From Haloarchaeobius amylolyticus (lineage in GTDB: Archaea; Halobacteriota; Halobacteria; Halobacteriales; Natrialbaceae), in assembly GCF_026616195.1 (NCBI RefSeq), contig NZ_JANHDH010000001.1, positions 1,984,001 to 2,048,000 on the forward strand: a DNA stretch of 64,000 nucleotides, given 5' to 3'. Positions 34,191-42,724 of this stretch are shown here, piece after piece. The stretch's first letter is position 1, and each line of letters opens with the position of its first letter. The notes under the pieces were generated by a model. It worked only from the letters and a program-made list of their open reading frames with translations, did not search any database and was not told the origin of the DNA. A program made the translations under genes and the position numbers.

Positions 34191-35915
34191 TCAGAAGGCG
34201 CCGGGTGCGACGACGTAGGCGAACAGCAACGTCAGGAACCCGGTCATCGCGGCGTAGTACGCCAGCGGAATCAGTTCGAGGCGGATGACGCGACCCTCCT
34301 CGCCGACGAGGCCGACGACGGCCAGTGCCGCGACGACGTTGTGGATGGCGACGAGGTTCCCGATGGCCCCGCCGACGGCCTGTGCGCCGACGAGGATCTG
34401 GGTCGGGACGCCGATGTTCTGTGCCGCGTTGAACTGGAACGTCCCGAACAGGATGTCGCTGACCGTGTTCGAGCCGGCGATGAACGCGCCGAACGCGCCG
34501 ACCAGCGCCGAGAAGAACGGGTAGACCCCGCCCGCGAGGTTCGCGGTGAAGTCCGAGAGGATGACGAGCATGCTCCCGGTGTCCGCCGACTGCCCGGAGT
34601 TGATCATGATCTGGACGGTCGCGACCGCGAACCACAGCGCGATGACCGCCGGCAGGATCTTCTGGCCGGTCTCCTGCCAGGAGTCCTTGATCTCCTGACC
34701 GTCCATCCCGTGCAGCAGGTACGTGACGACGCTGACGAACACGAAGATGGCGCCGGGCAGGTACAGGGTGCGGAACGACCCGTCGAGGCCGGTCCCGAGG
34801 ATGTTGCTCCACGCGATGACGAGGTTCTCGTTCAGGAAGTTCTGGAGCGGGCTCCAGACGCGGGTGACGACCAGCAGCGCGGCCGTCAGGATGTACGGCG
34901 CCCACGCCATGCCCAGGGACATGTCGCGGCTCTGCTGGACGACACCGCCATCCGCGGCGACAGACTGGTCACCGCCGGTGACGCTCTCGCCGGGTTCGAT
35001 GTCGCCGACCCAGTGGGACGGCCACTGCTCGCGCGGCGCGAAGTCCCACTCCTCGTCGGGGAGCAGGAAGCCCGCCTTGAGCGTGCCCGCGGTGATGAAC
35101 AGCCCGACCATCGCGCCCAGCAGGGCGGGGAACGTCGGGCCGAGGAAGTACGCGGTGAGCCAGTACGGGACCGCGAAGGACGCCCACGCGAAGATGGTCA
35201 GCGGGAGCACCTCGAGTGCCGGCTTGATGGAGCGCTCCTCGCCGAAGAACTTGGTCATCATCGCGACCCCGATGAACGGGAGGACGATGCCGACGATGGC
35301 GTGGATGGAGGCCGCCCAGACCGCCGCGTCGGCGACGTACTGGGTGACCGTCATGCCCTCCGCGTTGATGCTCTCCTGTATCGCCGTGTTCTGGCTGAAG
35401 ACCTCCTCCAGCCCGATGATGAGCGGCGTGCCGACCGCCCCGAACGTGATGGCCATGATGTTCCCCGTCAGGGCAACCACGACGGCCGCCAGCGGCGGGA
35501 AGCCGAGGCCGACGAGGAGCGGGCCGACGATGGCCGCGGGCGTCCCGAAGCCGGCCGCGCCCTCGATGAACGAGCCCATCAGGAACACGAGCAGGACGAC
35601 CTGGACGCGGCGGTCGTCGCTGATCGAGGAGAACCCGGCGTTGATGACGTCGAACGCGCCGGACTGCTTCAGCGTGTACAGGAGCAAGATGGCCCCGAAG
35701 ACGATCCACAGGATCTCGGTGGCGGTGAACACGCCCGCGATGGTCGCCGCCGCGAGGAGCTCGGGCGACATGCTCCAGCCGACGACGCCGACCGCCGCGG
35801 CCGTCACCCACGCGATGGGCATGGTGGTCGTCGCGGGCTGGTAGAGGCCGACCATCAGTACGGTGATGGCGACCAGCGGCAGGACCGCCAACAGTATCAT
35901 CAGCGGGTCAGCCAT
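34191..35915 (-). CDS. lctP: L-lactate permease (LctP family)
   Basis: This 574-residue integral membrane protein imports lactate, probably with protons. It has more than twelve hydrophobic segments and family stretches such as FLMGSFIEGAAGFGTPAAIVGPLLVGLGFPP and NSGQSADTGSMLVILSDF...AGSNTVSDILFG near the C-terminus. Upstream on the minus strand TTTATC (about 36005-36010) and GAGGTGA just before the ATG imply a leader of roughly 65 bases with a Shine-Dalgarno site. It is followed by lutC and lutB and is divergent from an HTH regulator. Confidence 0.95.
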   Translation of the reverse strand: MADPLMILLAVLPLVAITVLMVGLYQPATTTMPIAWVTAAAVGVVGWSMSPELLAAATIAGVFTATEILWIVFGAILLLYTLKQSGAFDVINAGFSSISDDRRVQVVLLVFLMGSFIEGAAGFGTPAAIVGPLLVGLGFPPLAAVVVALTGNIMAITFGAVGTPLIIGLEEVFSQNTAIQESINAEGMTVTQYVADAAVWAASIHAIVGIVLPFIGVAMMTKFFGEERSIKPALEVLPLTIFAWASFAVPYWLTAYFLGPTFPALLGAMVGLFITAGTLKAGFLLPDEEWDFAPREQWPSHWVGDIEPGESVTGGDQSVAADGGVVQQSRDMSLGMAWAPYILTAALLVVTRVWSPLQNFLNENLVIAWSNILGTGLDGSFRTLYLPGAIFVFVSVVTYLLHGMDGQEIKDSWQETGQKILPAVIALWFAVATVQIMINSGQSADTGSMLVILSDFTANLAGGVYPFFSALVGAFGAFIAGSNTVSDILFGTFQFNAAQNIGVPTQILVGAQAVGGAIGNLVAIHNVVAALAVVGLVGEEGRVIRLELIPLAYYAAMTGFLTLLFAYVVAPGAF

Positions 35916-36157
35916 CGTGGCTCACCTCACTCGAACGGTGCGTCGGTGCAATCGCAGGTTCGTCTGTGCCTGACTCTGGCATGAGAAGAACACGAGTTTA
36001 CTGGGATAAAGAATCACCGTAGATTGGCAATTCTTACGAATACCCGAATAGTTCATATAGGATGAGGCCGGCCGTATCGCCTTCTTGCGACCGATTGACG
36101 TGTGTGGCCGGTTACACGAGGGGGGAGTTCGGCGATGAGAACCGGTTCTCACTCCAG
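35916..36157. other. AT-rich divergent promoter region of the lactate locus
   Basis: There is no gene here. This spacer holds the lctP leader and its TATA box (minus strand, about 36003-36010), an AT-rich stretch (35990-36060) and a lone TTCATA at 36052 that resembles the start of the three direct repeats which follow. Its composition differs clearly from the coding DNA. Confidence 0.5.
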
Positions 36158-36212
36158 TTCATACGACTGAATCACCTCTTCATACAACTGTAACATCGTG
36201 TTCATACGACTG
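36158..36212 (+). repeat. Three phased 12-base direct repeats at the lactate locus
   Basis: TTCATACGACTG occurs at 36158-36169 and 36201-36212, and TTCATACAACTG at 36179-36190. The starts are 21 and 22 bases apart, so all three face the same side of the helix. They lie between the divergent lctP operon and the HTH regulator, about 155-208 bases before the regulator and 243 from lctP. This layout is typical of sites for a regulator that binds as an oligomer. Confidence 0.65.
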
Positions 36213-36365
36213 CATAGGAACGGGTTCGAGTGGAAGCGAAGGGGTCGGCGACGGCGGCCGGTCGGGTGGGCACCCTCGCGAGTGTCGATGTTCGTCATTC
36301 GCCAACTCCTGGGCGAGGACCTCCCGGACCAACGGCCTTATTTGGCGATAGCCGAATCCTGTGCC

Positions 36366-37133
36366 ATGCGCGAGTTCGCGTTCACCATCGAGTACGAGCG
36401 GGGGGCCGACCCACTCATGGACGTCTTCATCGAGCATCCGGAGGCCCACGCCCGGACCATCAACTGCCACGTCTCGCCCAACAGCATGTGGCGCATCGAC
36501 CGCATCGCCGGCCCGAAGGAGGCTCTCGAACGCATCGACGACATCTACATGGCGCCCGAGCACTGCAACGAGTGCATCGGCTCCCGGCACTGCCACACCG
36601 ACTGGGAGCACGAGTTCCTCGAGCGCGCGCCCTCGCGCCGGACCATCTACACCTTCCGGCCCTCGCCCGGCGACTGTTACTCCATCCCGCAACTGGCCTG
36701 CATGTACCTCGGCGAGGGCTACCTCTGTGCCGCCGAGCGCCGCGAGAACCGCTACGAGTGGCGCATCCTCATGCGCGACGACGGCGACGCGATGGGGCTG
36801 CACGAGGCCCTGAGCGAGGAGTTGCGCGACGGCCTCTCGCTCTCCTTCCGGCAGATCGGCGGTCCCTCCTACTGGGCCGAGGAGGCCATCACGCTCGCGG
36901 AGCTCCCCTACGAGCAGCGCGAGGCCATCGAGACGGCGGTCCGGATGGGCTACTACCAGACCCCCCGGGACACCTCGATGGCCGAGGTCGCCGAGGAACT
37001 GGACGTGCCGCGGTCGACGCTACAGTACCGGCTCCAGCAGGCCGAGTCGTGGATCATCGGCTGTTTCGTCTCTCGCGCGGTGTCCGACCTCGGCGAGCAG
37101 TGCTCGCGCGAACCGGTCGCGAAGAAGGTCTGA
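36366..37133 (+). CDS. Bat-type HTH_10 transcription regulator next to lactate genes
   Basis: A 255-residue regulator has a Bat-associated N-terminal domain and a C-terminal HTH_10: YEQREAIETAVRMGYYQTPRDTSMAEVAEELDVPRSTLQYRLQQAESWII. The middle has a cysteine/histidine cluster (CNECIGSRHCHTDWEH, about 59-74) that might bind metal. The ATG at 36366 follows TTATTT at 36335-36341 and is preferred to upstream in-frame starts that run through the promoter. Divergent placement from lctP suggests that it controls lactate uptake and oxidation; this is inference from position. Confidence 0.88.
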   Translation: MREFAFTIEYERGADPLMDVFIEHPEAHARTINCHVSPNSMWRIDRIAGPKEALERIDDIYMAPEHCNECIGSRHCHTDWEHEFLERAPSRRTIYTFRPSPGDCYSIPQLACMYLGEGYLCAAERRENRYEWRILMRDDGDAMGLHEALSEELRDGLSLSFRQIGGPSYWAEEAITLAELPYEQREAIETAVRMGYYQTPRDTSMAEVAEELDVPRSTLQYRLQQAESWIIGCFVSRAVSDLGEQCSREPVAKKV

Positions 37134-37196
37134 ACTCCCCAGAACGGCCCTGCCCACAGCTCCCAGTTTATCTTTCTGCGGTCCCCAGAGGCGCCC

Positions 37197-37364
37197 GTGC
37201 TCGGCTTGCGCTACTTCGCCTGTGCCGGTTGCGAGACCGTCTTCGCGCTCCCGGAGGCGGAATCGCGGTGCCCGCGCTGTGACGCGGCAGGACTCGAAGA
37301 GATCACGGACCGGCTCGACGGTGACGTCTACTTCACTCGGTCGACGGCACCCGGCACTCGCTAG
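37197..37364 (+). CDS. Zinc-ribbon micro-protein (55 aa)
   Basis: The 55-residue protein begins at a GTG and has two CxxC pairs (YFACAGCETVF and SRCPRCDAAGL), the classic zinc-ribbon pattern, followed by a short acidic and then basic tail. GTTTATC at 37166-37172 lies 25-31 bases upstream, so a leaderless GTG start is well supported. Function is unknown; such proteins often bind nucleic acid or partner proteins. Confidence 0.75.
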   Translation: MLGLRYFACAGCETVFALPEAESRCPRCDAAGLEEITDRLDGDVYFTRSTAPGTR

Positions 37365-37397
37365 TCGGGGTCTCGACGCATCGGCAGGAACAGCGAC

Positions 37398-37745
37398 TCA
37401 GTACTCGCAGGGACACGTCCGGTTCGTCCGGGTGCGCCGGGACCGAACCACGCGGCCCGGCAGGCGCGCGAGCCGTGCTTTCGACCACCCGACGAGTGCG
37501 GCGAATGCGGAGAGACGACCCGACTCGTGTTCGCCAGCGCCGACCTCCCGCAGATAGAGGTACGCCGACGCGGGAAACAGCGCGCCCCCGTAGATGGCGC
37601 CGACCGCCACGGCGGCCTGTCCGGGATGCCCCGGTGGCAGGACCAGCCACGCCGCCGCGACCACCAGACAGAGCGCGAGCCCGGCGCGGACGCTCTCGCG
37701 CCACGTTGCGTCCGCGGGCGCGACCCGACCGCCTTCAGTCGCCAT
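37398..37745 (-). CDS. Small membrane protein downstream of tfb
   Basis: The protein is 115 residues with two or three hydrophobic segments (about 18-37 and 43-66) and a strongly basic C-terminus (SRRTRTNRTC). Its ATG lies 11 bases inside the end of the TFB gene, so the two are co-transcribed. No family is recognised. Confidence 0.65.
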   Translation of the reverse strand: MATEGGRVAPADATWRESVRAGLALCLVVAAAWLVLPPGHPGQAAVAVGAIYGGALFPASAYLYLREVGAGEHESGRLSAFAALVGWSKARLARLPGRVVRSRRTRTNRTCPCEY

Positions 37746-38739
37746 CCTCGACGCGCAGGTTCGAGAGGCGCTCCTGCCCGACGACCTCGAACAGCTCCTG
37801 ATAGCGGTTACGGATGGTGACCTCGCTGATGTCCGTCACTTCGCTGACCTCGTCCTGTGTCAGCCCGGCGTTCGCCAGCAGGCCACCGGCGTAGATGGCG
37901 GCCGCGGCGAGCCCGACCGGGCTCTTCCCGCTGTGGGCGCCCTGCTGCTTGGCCGCCTGGAGCAGCCGCCGGGCGGGTCGTTCGACCGTGGCGCCGGCGT
38001 CGAGTTCCGAGAGGAACCGCGGGAGGTACTGCTCGGGGTCGGCGGGTTCGACGGCGAGGCCGAGTTCGCGGACGACGTAGCGGTAGGTCCGGCTGAGCTC
38101 CTGCTTGTCGACGCGCGAGACCTCCCCGACCTCGTCGAGACTACGGGGCACGCCGGCCTGTCGAGCCGCGGCGTAGAGCGAGGCAGTCGAGACGCCCTCG
38201 ATGGACCGGCCCGGGAGCAGGTCCTCCTCGAGGGCGCGGCGGTAGACGACGCTGCCCGTCTCGCGGACGTTCTTCGGCAGGCCCAGCGCGCTGCCCATGC
38301 GCTCGATCTCGCCGAGCGCCTGCTTCAGGTTGCGCTCCCTCGAGTCGCGGGTCCGGAAGCGTTCGTTCCAGGTCCGCAGGCGCGACATCTTCTTCCGCTG
38401 GCTCGACGAGAGCGAGTTCCCGTAGGCGTCCTTGTTCTGCCAGCCGATGCTGGTCGAGAGCCCCTCGTCGTGCATCAACTTGGTCGTCGGGGCGCCGACG
38501 CGGGACTTCTGGTCGCGCTCGCTCGCGTCGAAGGCGCGCCACTCCGGCCCGCGGTCGATGGCGTCCTCGTGGACGACCTCGCCGGTCTCCTCGTCGACCC
38601 ACTCGCCGTGTCGTTCGTCGTAGACGAGGTCCTCGCGGCTGCGCTCACCCGTCTCGTCGGTGGTCTCGGGCTGTTCCTCCTCGGTGGTCCCGACGCCGGT
38701 GGAAGCCGCGCGCCAGGTGGTTCGGGTTGTCTCCGACAT
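37735..38739 (-). CDS. tfb: Transcription initiation factor TFB lacking its zinc-ribbon cysteines
   Basis: TFB bridges TBP and RNA polymerase. This 334-residue paralogue keeps the B-reader/linker (PEWRAFDASERDQKSRVGAPTTKLMHDEGLSTSIGW, about 65-100) and two cyclin repeats with DNA-contact helices (YAAARQAGVPRSLDEV; YAGGLLANAGLTQDEVSEVTDISEVTIRNRY). The N-terminal ribbon is recognisable (EDLVYDERHGEWVDEETGEVVHEDAIDRG), but all four zinc-binding cysteines are gone and the whole protein has none. The ATG at 38739 is the natural N-terminus; earlier starts are possible. A 294-base spacer to fhs holds no gene that I can see. Confidence 0.92.
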   Translation of the reverse strand: MSETTRTTWRAASTGVGTTEEEQPETTDETGERSREDLVYDERHGEWVDEETGEVVHEDAIDRGPEWRAFDASERDQKSRVGAPTTKLMHDEGLSTSIGWQNKDAYGNSLSSSQRKKMSRLRTWNERFRTRDSRERNLKQALGEIERMGSALGLPKNVRETGSVVYRRALEEDLLPGRSIEGVSTASLYAAARQAGVPRSLDEVGEVSRVDKQELSRTYRYVVRELGLAVEPADPEQYLPRFLSELDAGATVERPARRLLQAAKQQGAHSGKSPVGLAAAAIYAGGLLANAGLTQDEVSEVTDISEVTIRNRYQELFEVVGQERLSNLRVEDGD

Positions 38740-39033
38740 CGATCGAGTATGCACTCGTTGCGGTCCGTCCCCCTTGGGACCTCGCTTGGCATATGACGAA
38801 TACTGTGTGAACGCCATCGGTGTTGACGGTGGGGTTTTACCCCGCAAACCGGCCTATTCCGACCTCAAGAGCCGAATACGCCTGCTTCAGTCCGGTTCGT
38901 CGGTCCCCCACCTAGATTCGTCTATCACCAATCACTTTTCGGCCCGAGCCACCTGTCAGCCAGCCCGTCACTACCAGAACCTGAGAACCGACTGCCGAGT
39001 TTACCCCCTCGGTGGCCGTATCTTCGACCGAGC

Positions 39034-40731
39034 ATGAGCAGTCACCAGTCAGCCACACAGCGGGAGGTACCGCCCGACATCGACATCGCGCGCGAGGCGT
39101 CGCGCCGGCCCATCGAGGCCGTCGCCGGCGACCTCGGGCTGGACGCCGCGGCCCTGGAGCCGCGGGGCGACGAGGTGGCGAAGCTCACGTGGGACGCCAT
39201 CGACCGGGTCATGCAGCGACCCGCCGACGGGAAACTGGTGCTGGTCACCGCGATGACGCCGACGCGCCGCGGCGCGGGCAAGACGGTCACCACGGTCGGG
39301 CTCGGGCAGGCGCTCGGCCAGCTCGGCGTGTCGAACGCGGTCGCGGTCCGCGAGCCCTCGCAGGGGCCGGTCTTCGGCATCAAGGGCGGCGCGGCCGGCG
39401 GGGGCTACAGCCAGGTGCTCCCGATGGAGGCCATCAACCTGCACTTCACGGGGGACATCCACGCCGTCACCGCGGCACACAATCTCGTCGCGGCGACGGT
39501 CGACGCCAGCCGGCACCACGGCAACCCACTCGACGTCGACCCCGACCGGGTGGTCTGGGGCCGCGCACTGGACATGAACGACCGGGCGCTCCGGGAGACC
39601 GTCGTTGGCCTCGGCGGCTCGACCAACGGCCCGCCGCGGGAGGACTCCTTCAGCATCACCGCCGCCTCCGAGCTGATGGCGGTGCTCTGTCTCGCCACCG
39701 ACATCGCCGACCTGAAGGACAGGATCGGCCGCATCATCGTCGCCTACGACACCGACGGCGACCCAATCACGGTCGCGGACCTCGACATCGTCGGGGCGGT
39801 GACCGCCCTGCTGACGGACGCGCTGCGCCCGAACCTCGTCCAGACCATCGAGGGCACGCCCGCGTTCGTCCACGGCGGCCCCTTCGCCAACATCGCGACC
39901 GGGACGAACTCGGTGCTGGCGGACCACGTCGGCCTCCGGCTGGCCGACTACCTCGTCACCGAGGCCGGCTTCGGCGCGGACCTCGGCGCCGAGAAGTTCG
40001 TCGACATCGTCTCGCGCGAGGGCGTCGCACCCGACGCGACGGTCGTCGTCGCCACGGTCGAGGCGCTGAAGAAGCACGGCGCACCCTCGGTCGGGGACGA
40101 GGATTCCATCGAGGCGCTGCGGGCCGGCTTCCCGAACCTCGACCACCACGTCGACAACCTGCGGGCGATGGGCCTGCCGGTGGTCGTCGCCATCAACCGC
40201 TTCCCGTCGGACGACGACGCCGAAATCGACGCGGTCCTCGAGCACTGCGAGGCTCGCGGGGTCCTGACCGCGGTCTCGACGGTCTACCAGCAGGGCGGCG
40301 AGGGTGGCGTCGAACTCGCCCGGCTGGTCCAGGCGGCGGCCGAGTCCGGGGAGGCCGACCTCCAGCCGACCTACCCGCTCGACGCGCCCCTAGACGAGAA
40401 GATCCGGGCGGTCGCGACGCAGGTGTACGGCGCCGACGGCGTCGAGTTCACCCCCTCCGCCCGGAAGGACCTGGCGCGCATCGAGGAACTGGGGCTCGAC
40501 GACCTGCCGGTGTGCATCTCGAAGACGCCCGCGTCGCTCTCGGACGACCCCGCCCGCGCCGGGGTCCCCCACGGCTGGGACCTCACGGTCCGGGAGCTCT
40601 ACCCCTCGGCCGGGGCCGGGTTCGTCGTCGCGCTGACCGGCGACGTGCTGACGATGCCGGGGCTGCCCGCCGAGCCGGCCGCGTGTGACATCGAGGTCGA
40701 CGACGACGGGACCATCAGCGGCCTCTTCTGA
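39034..40731 (+). CDS. fhs: Formate-tetrahydrofolate ligase
   Basis: The enzyme makes 10-formyl-tetrahydrofolate from formate with ATP. The 565-residue protein has the ATP loop TPTRRGAGKTVTTVGL (about 70-85), SQGPVFGIKGGAAGGGYSQV, the FTGDIHAV block and VVATVEALKKHGA. The length is normal. TTTACC near 39000 serves as TATA box. In haloarchaea Fhs supplies one-carbon units for purines, which fits purO at the other end of the window, though the two genes are not linked in an operon. Confidence 0.96.
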   Translation: MSSHQSATQREVPPDIDIAREASRRPIEAVAGDLGLDAAALEPRGDEVAKLTWDAIDRVMQRPADGKLVLVTAMTPTRRGAGKTVTTVGLGQALGQLGVSNAVAVREPSQGPVFGIKGGAAGGGYSQVLPMEAINLHFTGDIHAVTAAHNLVAATVDASRHHGNPLDVDPDRVVWGRALDMNDRALRETVVGLGGSTNGPPREDSFSITAASELMAVLCLATDIADLKDRIGRIIVAYDTDGDPITVADLDIVGAVTALLTDALRPNLVQTIEGTPAFVHGGPFANIATGTNSVLADHVGLRLADYLVTEAGFGADLGAEKFVDIVSREGVAPDATVVVATVEALKKHGAPSVGDEDSIEALRAGFPNLDHHVDNLRAMGLPVVVAINRFPSDDDAEIDAVLEHCEARGVLTAVSTVYQQGGEGGVELARLVQAAAESGEADLQPTYPLDAPLDEKIRAVATQVYGADGVEFTPSARKDLARIEELGLDDLPVCISKTPASLSDDPARAGVPHGWDLTVRELYPSAGAGFVVALTGDVLTMPGLPAEPAACDIEVDDDGTISGLF

Positions 40732-40814
40732 GCGGTGGGGCGGCCTCCGCACCTCGGGCGGCCGACCCGTCGCCGACCCCAACCTACACGGCGGCGCCCG
40801 CCGTGGCTCCAGCC

Positions 40815-41093
40815 ATGTCACCGACCGTCCACGCGCTCCGCAACGAGATCCGGGTCTCCGTCGACCGATACGAGCGCCAGACGTCGACCGCCTTCACCAA
40901 GGAGTCGCTGGCCGCCATCTGCGAGGCCGTCGGCTACGACGTCGACACGGACAGCCTGCCCTCGAAACCACAGATGCGGGCCGGCATCCTCTGGCGCCTC
41001 GGCGAACTGGACGACGACGACCCCGCGAGCACGCAGGGCGCGTTCCGGAAGGGCGAACTCCAGACCATCGCGGCCGCCCTCCGGGACGAGTAA
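40815..41093 (+). CDS. Small haloarchaeal protein of unknown function (92 aa)
   Basis: The protein has 92 residues from the ATG at 40815 (MSPTVHALRNEIRVSVDRYERQ). It is predicted to be helical, with a central LAAICEAVGYDVDTDSLPSKPQMRAGILWRLGEL segment that resembles a small DNA- or protein-binding helical bundle. The first Met of the longer frame (40803) adds only four residues. I do not recognise a named domain. Confidence 0.7.
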   Translation: MSPTVHALRNEIRVSVDRYERQTSTAFTKESLAAICEAVGYDVDTDSLPSKPQMRAGILWRLGELDDDDPASTQGAFRKGELQTIAAALRDE

Positions 41094-41195
41094 GAAGTCG
41101 TCGTTGACAAGTCCGTTGGGGCACCAGCCCGCAACACCTGCTTACCGGACTACCGCCTCCGACACGCACATACTCGTCCGGGCGTATATTCTTAC

Positions 41196-42587
41196 ATGTC
41201 ACAGTCGCTCCCGCGACCACCGGACGCCGGCGTCATCAACGCCGTCCGGTTCGGCACCGACACGTTCCGTTTCATCGAGGCGATGCAGTCGCGGTTCCCG
41301 GACATCGTCGGCATCCCGATCCCGGGCCGTGCCCCGCTCGTGCAGGTCACGAACCCCGACCTCATCCACGACGCCCTCTCGCGCCCCGAGGACTTCCCGC
41401 GCGTCCCGGTGAGTGGGCCAGCCGCCCTCATCGCCGAACAGGGCCTCGTCCAAAGCGAGGGCCAGCTCTGGCGCCAGCAGCGCAACGTCATGGGCTCGGC
41501 CTTCGCGGGCGACCAGGTCCGGGCGTACGCCGACACGGTCGGCGAGCGCGTCGAGGCACTCTGCGGCGAGTGGCGCGACCGGCTCGCGGGCACCACGACC
41601 GGCGCGGGGCGGGCGACCGCCGCCGACGGCGCGTCGAGCTTCGAGACGAACCTCCACTTCGACATGACCGCGCTGACGGTCCGGGTCGCCTCCGAGATAC
41701 TCCTCGGGGAGGACATCGGGCTCGACCGCGCCGAGCAGTTCTCCGAGTGGATGCAGGTCGCCGGCGACGAGTTCGAGTTCGGCATCGAGGCGGTCCTGCC
41801 CGAGTGGGTCCCGACGCGCACCTCGCCCCGGTTCCGCGAGGCGGCTTCGGGCATCCGCGAGCTCTCCGAGGAACTCATCGAGCGCCGCCGCGAGGCCCTC
41901 GCGGCCGGCGAGACCGAGGGGCCGCCGGACATGCTCTCGATGCTCATCCGGGCCGAGTCCAACCCCGAGGTCGACTTCCCCGAGAACCAGATCCGCGACG
42001 AGGTCGCCACCTTCCTCATCGCCGGCCACGAGACGACCGCGCTCAGCCTCACCTACGCCCAGAGCCTCCTCGCCTGGCACCCCGAGGTCCGCGAGCGCGT
42101 CCGCGCGGAGGCCGAAGCCGTCATCGGCGACGAGACGCCGACGCACGACCACGTCGACGACCTCGCGTACACGGGCCGGGTGTTCACCGAGGCGCTGCGG
42201 CTCTACCCCGCCGCCTGGGCCGTCTTCCGGCAGGCGAAGGGCGACGTGCAACTGGGCGACTACGTCGTCCCCGACGGTTCGGCCGTCGTCATGCCGCAGT
42301 ACGCGGTCCACCGGGACGGGCGGTACTTCGAGAACCCACACGAGTTCGACCCGGACCGCTGGCTCGACCGGAAACCCGACACGGTCCCGGCGTACTTCCC
42401 GTTCTCCAGCGGCCCCCACGCCTGCATCGGCCGGCAGTTCTCGCTCACCGGGGCGCGGCTGGTCCTGGCCCGCATCGCGCAGGAGTTCGACGTCGACGTC
42501 CCCGAAGACGGCCTCGACGACCTCCGGGCGACGCCGACGCTCCGCCCGGGGAACGGGGTCGACGCGACCGTCAGCGTGGTGGAGTAG
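41196..42587 (+). CDS. Cytochrome P450
   Basis: A 463-residue haem monooxygenase has the I-helix oxygen-binding FLIAGHETTALSLTYA (about 268-283), the K-helix ExxR in FTEALRLYPAAW and the haem-cysteine loop FPFSSGPHACIGRQFSLTGARL (about 405-426). There is no membrane anchor, so it is a soluble, bacterial-type P450. A redox partner is not adjacent; either ferredoxin in the window could serve. The substrate is unknown. Confidence 0.95.
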   Translation: MSQSLPRPPDAGVINAVRFGTDTFRFIEAMQSRFPDIVGIPIPGRAPLVQVTNPDLIHDALSRPEDFPRVPVSGPAALIAEQGLVQSEGQLWRQQRNVMGSAFAGDQVRAYADTVGERVEALCGEWRDRLAGTTTGAGRATAADGASSFETNLHFDMTALTVRVASEILLGEDIGLDRAEQFSEWMQVAGDEFEFGIEAVLPEWVPTRTSPRFREAASGIRELSEELIERRREALAAGETEGPPDMLSMLIRAESNPEVDFPENQIRDEVATFLIAGHETTALSLTYAQSLLAWHPEVRERVRAEAEAVIGDETPTHDHVDDLAYTGRVFTEALRLYPAAWAVFRQAKGDVQLGDYVVPDGSAVVMPQYAVHRDGRYFENPHEFDPDRWLDRKPDTVPAYFPFSSGPHACIGRQFSLTGARLVLARIAQEFDVDVPEDGLDDLRATPTLRPGNGVDATVSVVE

Positions 42588-42724
42588 CCGCGTGTCGACA
42601 CCAGACCTCGCCGGGGCCGACGGGTCCTGCCCCGAATATATTAGGTCATGAGTTCCCGGGACCGAATCGTTGAGGCGGTACTGCCTACAAGGAGTCTCAC
42701 AGAGTACGGATACGAACCGCAGCT

